6,245 bases of DNA from a bacterium. Its GTDB lineage: Bacteria > Ratteibacteria > UBA8468 > B48-G9 > JAFGKM01. The stretch covers positions 1 to 6,245 of the forward strand of contig DAORXQ010000094.1 in the NCBI GenBank assembly GCA_035371905.1, written 5' to 3'. Below the pieces are notes generated by a model. The model did not search any database and was not told the DNA's origin. It was given only the letters and a program-made list of their open reading frames with translations. Positions 1 through 4,779 of this stretch are shown here, one piece after another (within the stretch, counting starts at the first letter, position 1; every line of letters starts with the position of its first letter). The position numbers and the translations under genes were made by a program.

Positions 1-178
1 AAAGTTTATACAGACATTTGTTGATTTTTTAATAGTGGCTTTTGCTCTTTTCTTTATTGTAAAAGGCATAAATAAACTCAAAAAACAGCAGGAAATACCA
101 CCTTCTCCACCTATTCCTTCAAAAGAAGAGTTGCTTTTAACTGAAATAAGGGATATATTAAAGGAAAAGAAAATTTAA
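1..178 (+). CDS. mscL: Large-conductance mechanosensitive channel MscL, C-terminal part (5' end outside window)
   Basis: MscL is a homopentameric inner-membrane channel that opens under membrane tension and releases small solutes during osmotic downshock. Only the last 58 residues are present; the frame begins at base 2 and stops at TAA 176-178. The visible part starts within the second transmembrane helix (FVDFLIVAFALFFIVKGINK), followed by a Pro-rich linker (IPPSPPIP) and the amphipathic cytoplasmic helix LLLTEIRDILKEKK. This order and these words match the C-terminus of E. coli MscL (FLIVAFAIF, then LLTEIRDLLKEQ), so the family assignment is secure. The next gene starts 18 bases after the stop, with no terminator between them, so co-transcription with the OmpA-like gene is likely. 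The pore helix and N-terminus lie upstream and cannot be judged. Confidence 0.93.
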   Translation, partial: KFIQTFVDFLIVAFALFFIVKGINKLKKQQEIPPSPPIPSKEELLLTEIRDILKEKKI

Positions 179-182
179 AAGA

Positions 183-190
183 AAGGAGGT
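183..190 (+). promoter_or_regulatory. Strong ribosome binding site of the OmpA-like gene
   Basis: AAGGAGGT ends 6 bases before ATG 197. It is a near-perfect complement to the 16S 3' end. It fixes the start codon and shows that this organism does use canonical Shine-Dalgarno initiation. Confidence 0.85.
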
Positions 191-196
191 ATTAGT

Positions 197-1057
197 ATGA
201 AAAAAGTGTTTTTAATATTGGTGGCTGTTAGTTTTTTTCTTCTGGTAGGTAAAGGTTTCTGTCAAAAAGCATCTTCTGAAGTTTCTTTACCTGAAGAATT
301 TTCCTGGTATGGACAATCAGGTGCACAAAAAGAACCTGTTTATGATAATGCAAAAAAAGGATACTGGTGGATACCAACAAAGCCACCCGAAGGTAAAGAA
401 AATGAATTATGGGGAAATAGAGGTTATATATTTGTTGGAAGTAAAAAAGCAGAAGAAAAAGAAGAAAAAGAAGAAAAACCTGTAGAGAAGAAAGTAGTTA
501 GAGAAGGATGTGGAAAGGTAGTATATGTAGAAAAACCAGTTGAAAAAATAGTATATGTGGAAAAGCCGGTTGAGAAAATAGTGGAAAGAGTAATAGAAAA
601 GCCAGTTGAAAAGGTGGTATATGTGGAAAAACCGGTTGAGAAAATTGTAGAAAAGCCAGTTGAAAAAATAGTATATGTGGAAAAGCCAGTTGAGAAGGTA
701 GTGGAAAAACCAGTTGAAAAGGTTAAAGTTTCCACCTTCAATCTTTTGGATATTTATTTTCCATATGATAGTGCAAAACTTACAGCAGAAAGTATAAAGA
801 AACTCAAAAATAATGCTAAAATTATTAAGGAAAATAATTTAAAGGTTCTTCTTGTTGGTTCAGCATCACCTGAAGGGTCTTCAGAGTATAATCTTAAACT
901 TTCTGAAAAAAGAGTGAATGCTGTCAGAAATTATTTAATAGAAAAAGAAGGGATTTCAGAAAATCAATTAAAAACAAAAGCAGATGGAGAAATTGAAGTT
1001 CCTAAAAAAGAATGGCCTGCTGCAAGAAAAGTTAGTTTTTCTGTAATAAGTGAGTGA
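197..1057 (+). CDS. OmpA-family protein with signal peptide, VEKP-repeat linker and C-terminal OmpA domain
   Basis: This is a probable exported envelope protein linking the cell surface layer to peptidoglycan. Residues 1 to about 22 form a signal peptide (MKK, hydrophobic core, GFC before Q23); the Cys lacks a proper lipobox, so signal peptidase I cleavage is more likely than lipidation. Residues 30-85 are a Trp/Tyr-rich segment (FSWYGQ, GYWWIP, ELWGNRGYIFVG) that I do not recognise. Residues 86-107 are Lys/Glu-rich, and 108-175 are a repeat built on VEKPVEKIV. The OmpA domain starts near F181 (IYFPYDSAKL) and contains GSASPEG (221-227) and LSEKR (235-239). Aligned to E. coli OmpA, the conserved Arg is kept (R239), but the Asp that contacts diaminopimelate is replaced by S224. 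The GxASPEG wording resembles Bacteroidetes-type OmpA domains. There is no N-terminal beta-barrel. The family call is firm; peptidoglycan binding is inferred and weakened by the missing Asp. Confidence 0.85.
   Translation: MKKVFLILVAVSFFLLVGKGFCQKASSEVSLPEEFSWYGQSGAQKEPVYDNAKKGYWWIPTKPPEGKENELWGNRGYIFVGSKKAEEKEEKEEKPVEKKVVREGCGKVVYVEKPVEKIVYVEKPVEKIVERVIEKPVEKVVYVEKPVEKIVEKPVEKIVYVEKPVEKVVEKPVEKVKVSTFNLLDIYFPYDSAKLTAESIKKLKNNAKIIKENNLKVLLVGSASPEGSSEYNLKLSEKRVNAVRNYLIEKEGISENQLKTKADGEIEVPKKEWPAARKVSFSVISE
518..721 (+). repeat. In-gene tandem repeat encoding VEKPVEK(I/V)V units
   Basis: This is an imperfect in-frame repeat array inside the OmpA-like gene. Four 30-base units encoding VYVEKPVEKI/V start at 521, 551, 617 and 671. 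They are interspersed with shorter units: 36 bases at 581, and 24 bases at 647 and 701. Units differ mainly at silent positions (aaa/aag, gaa/gag, ccg/cca), which indicates duplication followed by drift. Seven KPVEK words lie in the array and an eighth, isolated one lies just upstream at about residues 94-98. The encoded peptide alternates Val-Glu-Lys with regularly spaced Pro, suggesting an extended periplasmic spacer. Confidence 0.9.
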
Positions 1058-1067
1058 AAGTTTTTTT

Positions 1068-1076
1068 AAAGGAGGT
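1068..1076 (+). promoter_or_regulatory. Ribosome binding site that decides the lipoprotein start
   Basis: AAAGGAGGT ends 4 bases before ATG 1081. It selects that ATG over the in-frame GTG at 1054, which overlaps the stop of the upstream gene and would add nine residues ahead of an already complete lipoprotein signal peptide. Confidence 0.85.
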
Positions 1077-1080
1077 CAAA

Positions 1081-1539
1081 ATGAAAAGAATTGCAGGGAT
1101 TTTATTAATTGGTCTTTTGTTATTCAGTGGTTGTGAGACAATTGGGAATCTCTCTGAAAAAACTAAACAGGGTGCTACAATCGGAGCAGTTGCAGGTGGT
1201 ATATTAGGTGCAATAATTGATTCTAACAAGCCGTGGAGAGGAGCAATAATTGGTGCTGCAACAGGTGCAGTTGCTGGTGGATGGATAGGAAATACACTTG
1301 AGAAAAAATCAGAAGAAAAGGTAGTAGAAGCAAATAAAGATGTTGTTACTCAGGCAGCAAATGAAGCAGGAAAATTAAATGCAGTCGTGAAATATTCAAG
1401 GGTAACTGAAAATGGAGTAAAGGAAGAAATAGTTGCAACACCCGGGCAACTTAAGGATAATAAAAGAATGGTTACTGTTGAATATTTAAGAGATGGCAAA
1501 CTCATTTCAAAAGAAGTAAGAGAGGTTACGATTAATTGA
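1081..1539 (+). CDS. Glycine-zipper outer-membrane lipoprotein
   Basis: This is a 152-residue lipoprotein. Residues 1-18 form a type II signal peptide ending in the lipobox LFSGC, with C18 as the lipidated residue; E19 at +2 is not the Asp inner-membrane retention signal, so the outer membrane is likely. Two Gly/Ala-rich helices follow (about 31-46, GATIGAVAGGILGAI, and 54-70, GAIIGAATGAVAGGWIG), separated by a short charged turn (DSNKPWRG). This is the two-helix glycine-zipper arrangement known from the 17-kDa antigen and YiaD/OmpA-associated families. Residues 75-152 are a soluble, charged tail ending in KLISKEVREVTIN that I do not recognise. The gene starts 23 bases after the OmpA-like stop. 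YiaD-type proteins carry a glycine zipper and an OmpA domain in one chain, so these neighbours may be a split version acting together. That partnership is inference. Confidence 0.85.
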   Translation: MKRIAGILLIGLLLFSGCETIGNLSEKTKQGATIGAVAGGILGAIIDSNKPWRGAIIGAATGAVAGGWIGNTLEKKSEEKVVEANKDVVTQAANEAGKLNAVVKYSRVTENGVKEEIVATPGQLKDNKRMVTVEYLRDGKLISKEVREVTIN

Positions 1540-1548
1540 TTCTTAATT

Positions 1549-1577
1549 TTAAAAGTTATAGAAAGAAGTATTATAAT
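1549..1577 (+). promoter_or_regulatory. Possible promoter for the DUF523-DUF1722 gene
   Basis: A perfect -10 box TATAAT lies at 1572-1577, with a weak -35 candidate TTAAAA at 1549-1554 and a 17-base spacer. Transcription would begin near 1584, about 17 bases before the TTG start. In AT-rich DNA a TATAAT can occur by chance, and no terminator is visible after the lipoprotein gene, so read-through is an alternative. Confidence 0.4.
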
Positions 1578-1600
1578 TAAAAAATTTAGGGAAAAGGAAA

Positions 1601-2581
1601 TTGAAGGAAAAGAAAGAAGAATTTTTAAATACATCTTTCCTTTATCCAGAAAAAAAACCAACAGTTGTTATTTCAAGATGTCTTAATTTTGAAAATACAA
1701 GATATAATGGTGGTATTATTAAGGATGAATTTGTTTTAAAACTTATAAGGTTTGTAAAATATATTACTGTTTGTCCTGAAGTAGATATCGGTCTTTCTGT
1801 TCCAAGAGAACCCATAAACATATTTAATTATGGTGAGGATTTCAGATTGATTCAGGAGAAAACAAATCTGGATTTAACAGAAAAAATGAATATTTTCTGT
1901 GAAAAATTTTTAAATTCTTTAAATAACATAGATGGATTTCTTTTAAAAAGTAAATCTCCAAGTTGTGGTGTCTCTGGAACAGTAATTTATTATGAAAAAG
2001 ATGGTAAAAAATCAGGTTATAGAGGTAAAGGATTTTTTGCAATGAGAGTGAAAGAAAAATTTCCATATTTACCTGTTGAAGATGAGGCAAGATTGAAAAA
2101 CCCTGATATTAAATTTCATTTCCTTGTCAGAATTTTTTCTTTTTTTGAATTGAATGAGACATTAAAAAATATGATTTCTATAAAACAACTTCTTGATTTT
2201 CACCAGAATTATAAATATCTTTTGATGGCATACAACCAAAAAATTTTAAGATTTCTTGGGAATTTTCTTGCAAATTATGATAATAGTAAAAATATTGGAG
2301 AGATAAAAGAAAATTACAGAGTAAATTTTTATAAAGCATTTTCAAAAAAAATGAATCCAAAGTCAAATATAAATGTTATTCAGCATATTTACGGACATTT
2401 TAAAAACAGGTTGAACCAGAAGGAAAAAAGACATTTTTTAGACCTTCTGGGAAGATATAAGAAAAATGAAATACCTTTGATTTTGTTAATAGAAATTTTA
2501 AAAAATTTTGCTTACAGGTTTGAAAATGAGTATCTTATAAAACAGAAATATTTAAATCCATTCCCTTCTGATTTATTTTAA
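1601..2581 (+). CDS. DUF523-DUF1722 fusion protein (TudS-like N-terminus, YbgA-like C-terminus)
   Basis: This 326-residue protein joins two families. Residues 20 to about 165 are DUF523: SRCLNFENTRYNGG (C27), TVCPEVDIGLSVPREP (C58) and KSKSPSCG (C122). In the characterised member TudS, a thiouracil desulfidase, three Cys bind a [4Fe-4S] cluster; all three equivalents are present here. Asn replaces the usual Asp in RYDG. Residues about 171-310 are DUF1722, as in E. coli YbgA: FHQNYKYLLMAYN, then NVIQHIYGHFKN. Its role is unknown. The start must be TTG 1601: the frame is closed by TAA at 1574-1576 and no ATG or GTG precedes the conserved region; AGGGA at 1588-1592 gives 8-base spacing. lexA begins 52 bases downstream under its own promoter. 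In E. coli, ybgA precedes the photolyase gene phr, so a DNA-damage context recurs, but no function follows directly. The domain call is firm; the substrate is unknown. Confidence 0.85.
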   Translation: MKEKKEEFLNTSFLYPEKKPTVVISRCLNFENTRYNGGIIKDEFVLKLIRFVKYITVCPEVDIGLSVPREPINIFNYGEDFRLIQEKTNLDLTEKMNIFCEKFLNSLNNIDGFLLKSKSPSCGVSGTVIYYEKDGKKSGYRGKGFFAMRVKEKFPYLPVEDEARLKNPDIKFHFLVRIFSFFELNETLKNMISIKQLLDFHQNYKYLLMAYNQKILRFLGNFLANYDNSKNIGEIKENYRVNFYKAFSKKMNPKSNINVIQHIYGHFKNRLNQKEKRHFLDLLGRYKKNEIPLILLIEILKNFAYRFENEYLIKQKYLNPFPSDLF

Positions 2582-2594
2582 CTAAAAATTCCTC

Positions 2595-2623
2595 TTGACA
2601 TCTATATAAATTTACAGTATAAT
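2595..2623 (+). promoter_or_regulatory. Consensus sigma-70-type promoter of the lexA operon
   Basis: TTGACA (2595-2600), a 17-base spacer and TATAAT (2618-2623) match both consensus hexamers perfectly. The expected transcription start is about 2629-2631, only 3-5 bases before ATG 2634, so the lexA mRNA should be leaderless or nearly so. Confidence 0.85.
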
Positions 2624-2635
2624 TATTTACAGTAT
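2611..2635 (+). promoter_or_regulatory. Direct repeat TTTACAGTAT x2: candidate LexA operator
   Basis: Two identical 10-base copies of TTTACAGTAT lie at 2611-2620 and 2626-2635, with a 15-base period. The first runs into the -10 box and the second covers the predicted transcription start and the first two bases of the ATG. A repressor bound here would block RNA polymerase directly. LexA normally represses its own gene, so this is the best operator candidate. It is a direct repeat, unlike the inverted E. coli and Bacillus boxes. LexA binding is inferred from position only. Confidence 0.6.
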
Positions 2636-3224
2636 GAAAAACTTAACAGAAAAACAGAGAAAAATTTTTGAATTCATAAATGACTATATAATAAAAAATG
2701 GTTATCCTCCATCTATAAAAGAAATTATGAAACATTTTTCATTTTCAAGTCCAACTGCTGTTGTCTCACATCTTAATGCTCTTGAAAAAAAGGGATATAT
2801 TAAGAGAGAGGAGAAAACTTCAAGAGGAATAATTTTAAAAAAGCACTTTTTAAATATTCCTGTAATTGGAAGAATACCTGCTGGAATACCGAATATTGAA
2901 GAAGAAAATCTGGAAGGATTTATAAGTGTTAATGGTCAATTTTTGGGTAAAGGAGAATTTTTTTCTCTGATTGTTAAAGGTGATAGTATGAAAGATGCAG
3001 GTATTTTTGATGGTGATTATGTTATTATTAGAAAAAATGCTGAAGTTGAAAATGGAGATATTGCTGTTGTTTTTTACAATGGTGAATATACTGTCAAATA
3101 CTTTTATAAAAGAAAAAATTTTATTGAGTTAAAACCAGCAAATCCTTCTTATAAGTCAATAATAATAAAAGAAAATCCTCTGATTATTGGTAAGGTTGTG
3201 GGTTTATTCAGAAAAATAAAATGA
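2634..3224 (+). CDS. lexA: LexA SOS repressor / self-cleaving protease
   Basis: LexA represses DNA-damage genes and cleaves itself when stimulated by RecA filaments. At 196 residues it is close to the usual 200 or so. Residues 1-67 are the winged helix (LTEKQRKIFEFI, GYPPSIKEI, SSPTAVVSHLNALEKKGYI). IPVIGRIPAG leads to the cleavage site A83-G84, followed by EEENLEGF. The catalytic dyad is complete: S118 in KGDSM and K155 in YTVKYF, matching E. coli A84-G85, S119 and K156. The C-terminal fold continues through ELKPANPSYK and IIGKVVGLFRKIK. The start at 2634 agrees with the usual MKxLTxxQ beginning of the family. There is no Shine-Dalgarno sequence because the promoter -10 box ends 10 bases upstream. 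The stop overlaps the next start by 4 bases (ATGA). All functional residues are present, so the repressor should be active and autoregulated. Confidence 0.97.
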   Translation: MKNLTEKQRKIFEFINDYIIKNGYPPSIKEIMKHFSFSSPTAVVSHLNALEKKGYIKREEKTSRGIILKKHFLNIPVIGRIPAGIPNIEEENLEGFISVNGQFLGKGEFFSLIVKGDSMKDAGIFDGDYVIIRKNAEVENGDIAVVFYNGEYTVKYFYKRKNFIELKPANPSYKSIIIKENPLIIGKVVGLFRKIK

Positions 3225-3466
3225 TAACAGAAATAAACGAAAAAATAATAGTTGGTGCGATTTTTAAAAATGGTTCAATTAAAATAAACTGGTTTATATG
3301 GAAAAACAGGAAAATAAATATTGAAAAAATAACATACAGATGGAAAACAAAAAAGGGAGAAAAAGATATTTATAATTTTGCTGTTACAGATGGTTTTAAT
3401 ATTTTTGAATTATCCTTTATCCCTGAAGATTTAATCTGGAATCTTGAAAAAATACATCTTTTATAA
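3221..3466 (+). CDS. Small protein of unknown function encoded between lexA and dinB
   Basis: This is an 81-residue, probably soluble protein with no signal peptide or membrane helix. It shows alternating hydrophobic/charged segments typical of a small beta-rich fold: IIVGAIFKNG, INWFIWKNRKINIEKITYRW, then YNFAVTDGFNIFELSF and a final WNLEKIHLL. The spacing pattern (F/W near a basic KNRK turn, a central W, a Y-F-V strand, an FEL strand and a C-terminal W-x-L-x-x-I/V) recalls DUF6504, a small actinobacterial family that I associate with translesion polymerase genes. That comparison is from memory and must be tested. The start codon overlaps the lexA stop (ATGA) and the stop is 2 bases before dinB, so the reading frame is very likely translated by coupling. 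No Shine-Dalgarno sequence is visible. It should be induced together with LexA and Pol IV. Its role, for example a polymerase or LexA accessory, is inferred from position alone. Confidence 0.8.
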   Translation: MITEINEKIIVGAIFKNGSIKINWFIWKNRKINIEKITYRWKTKKGEKDIYNFAVTDGFNIFELSFIPEDLIWNLEKIHLL

Positions 3467-3468
3467 AA

Positions 3469-4680
3469 ATGGAAAGGGTAATTTTTCACATTGATATGGA
3501 TGCGTATTTCGCTTCTGTTGAGCAACTTACAAATCCATTTTTAAAAGGAAAACCAGTTGCTGTTTCAGGAGGGCCATCAACAAAATCAGTTGTTGCATCC
3601 TGTTCTTATGAAGCAAAAAAATATGGAGTGAAATCAGGAATGAGTACTTATCAGGCTTTATTTCTATGTCCGCATTTAATAATTGTTCCTGGAAATTCTG
3701 AAAAATATATAGAAACATCAAAGAAAATATTTGAAATTATAAGAAGTTTTAAAGAAGATATTGAGATTTATTCAATAGATGAGGTTTTTATTGATGTCAG
3801 TGAAATTTATGAATTATATGGGGGGAAACAATATCTTGCAGAAGAAATAAAAAATAAAATAAAAAAACAAACAGGTCTTAAATGTTCAATTGGTTCTGGA
3901 CCAAATAGATTAATTGCAAAAATATGCTCATCTCTATCAAAACCTGATGGAATTAAAATATGTGAAGAAAATGAGGTTGAAGATTTGATGAAAAATTTGC
4001 CTGTAAGTGAAATTCCAGGTATAGGAGAGAAAACATATAAAAAACTTTCAGATATGGGAATAGAAAAATGCGGGGATATTAAAAAAGCGGGTAAGAATTT
4101 TTTTGTAAGGATTTTTGGTAAGTTGGGTGAAAGAATATATAATTATGCCTGTGGAATAGAAAAACCCCAGATACAGATTGAAATTCCCGAAGTTTCAATA
4201 GGTCATTCATTTACCTTTTCTTTTGATACAGATGATATTGATACTATAAATAAAACACTATTCAATCTATGTGAAAGAGTGGCAGAAAGGATGAGGAAGA
4301 AAAAAAAACATGGAAATTTTATATCTTTATTTTTGAGATTTGAGGATTTTTCATCTATTTTGAAAAGAAAAAGATTTAATGACATTCCCGCTGATGGAAG
4401 TACAATTTTTAATCTTTACTGTGAAATAATATCCTCTTTACAAATTGAGAAAAAAATAAGGGGTATTGGAATTTCTGTTGGAGGTTTATTCAATCCTGAA
4501 TGTCAGTATGTCTTTGAAGAAAAAATAAAAAGAGAAATGGTTTTTTATTATGTAGATAGAATAAATGAAAAATTTGGTGAAAATACCTTAATCCCTGCAA
4601 TTTTATTAAATACATCAAAAATAAGAAAGACGCACTCCTTTTATCTGTGGACATTAAAAGAGCAAAAAATAAATATCTAA
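3469..4680 (+). CDS. dinB: DNA polymerase IV (Y-family translesion polymerase)
   Basis: Pol IV copies past damaged bases without proofreading. This 403-residue protein contains the full Y-family layout. Palm/fingers: HIDMDAYFASVEQ with metal ligand D9 and a steric-gate aromatic at F14, VVASCSYEAKKYGVKSGM, and YSIDEVFIDV with catalytic D104 and E105, then GSGPNRLIAKICSSLSKPDG. The thumb helix-hairpin-helix is near residues 178-200 (LPVSEIPGIGEKTYKKL). The little finger is about 242-352, with SIGHSFTF and a Lys-rich stretch at 277-280. After VDRINEKFGEN there is a short tail. The family's beta-clamp motif, usually of QLxLF type just before the RINxKFG region, is reduced to CQYVF at about 345-349, so clamp binding may be weak or use another site. 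The start lies 2 bases after the upstream stop and lacks a Shine-Dalgarno sequence, indicating reinitiation. It is the third gene of the lexA operon and thus predicted to be SOS-induced. Confidence 0.96.
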   Translation: MERVIFHIDMDAYFASVEQLTNPFLKGKPVAVSGGPSTKSVVASCSYEAKKYGVKSGMSTYQALFLCPHLIIVPGNSEKYIETSKKIFEIIRSFKEDIEIYSIDEVFIDVSEIYELYGGKQYLAEEIKNKIKKQTGLKCSIGSGPNRLIAKICSSLSKPDGIKICEENEVEDLMKNLPVSEIPGIGEKTYKKLSDMGIEKCGDIKKAGKNFFVRIFGKLGERIYNYACGIEKPQIQIEIPEVSIGHSFTFSFDTDDIDTINKTLFNLCERVAERMRKKKKHGNFISLFLRFEDFSSILKRKRFNDIPADGSTIFNLYCEIISSLQIEKKIRGIGISVGGLFNPECQYVFEEKIKREMVFYYVDRINEKFGENTLIPAILLNTSKIRKTHSFYLWTLKEQKINI

Positions 4681-4714
4681 GAGAAATATTTTAATAAGTA
4701 GCACATTGAAAATT

Positions 4715-4744
4715 TTGACACAGGATTTATTATACAGTTAAAAT
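4715..4744 (+). promoter_or_regulatory. Probable promoter of the MFS transporter gene
   Basis: TTGACA (4715-4720) is a perfect -35 box, followed after 18 bases by TAAAAT (4739-4744), one mismatch from TATAAT. Transcription would start near 4751, leaving a leader of about 29 bases. TACAGT lies at 4733-4738, at exactly the same distance from the -35 box (12 bases) as in the lexA promoter. No terminator is visible between dinB and this promoter, so read-through from the SOS operon is also possible. Confidence 0.6.
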
Positions 4745-4767
4745 TTATCTTTATAAAAAAATCTTTT

Positions 4768-4774
4768 GAAAGGT
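4768..4774 (+). promoter_or_regulatory. Ribosome binding site of the MFS gene
   Basis: GAAAGGT ends 5 bases before ATG 4780. A nearer ATG at 4775 runs into a stop after three codons, so 4780 is the working start. Confidence 0.6.
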
Positions 4775-4779
4775 ATGTT

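Noticed and set aside
248..268. Cys22 of the OmpA-like protein as a lipidation site
   Set aside because: The preceding residues GKGF do not fit a lipobox (no Leu at -3 and no Gly/Ala/Ser at -1), so ordinary signal peptidase I cleavage is preferred.
424..741. 105-codon open frame on the minus strand rich in Thr/Phe/Ser repeats (FSTGFST)
   Set aside because: It is the exact antisense of the VEKP repeat; its repeated composition is a by-product of the + strand repeat, and it has no ribosome binding site.
1054..1080. GTG at 1054 as start of the lipoprotein gene
   Set aside because: ATG 1081 has a strong AAAGGAGGT at the right distance, and the lipoprotein signal peptide begins exactly there; the extension would spoil its N-terminus.
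1530..1560. ATTAA/TTAAT dyad after the lipoprotein stop as a terminator
   Set aside because: The stem is only 5 AT pairs with no convincing T-run; it is not distinguishable from background.
1350..1661. 103-codon minus-strand open frame spanning the lipoprotein end and the next gap
   Set aside because: It lies antisense to two supported genes, has low-complexity composition and matches no family pattern.
1842..2366. Two minus-strand open frames inside the DUF523-DUF1722 gene
   Set aside because: They are shadows of a strongly conserved + strand gene with Phe/Leu-rich composition expected from antisense AT-rich DNA.
3527..3721. Minus-strand open frame inside dinB
   Set aside because: It is opposite the conserved palm domain and has no independent support; the same holds for the one at 4203-4385.
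4300..4308. Run of nine A in dinB as a phase-variation slippage site
   Set aside because: Homopolymer runs of 8-9 occur elsewhere in this AT-rich window (for example eight T at 4862-4869); the frame is intact and Lys codons explain the run.
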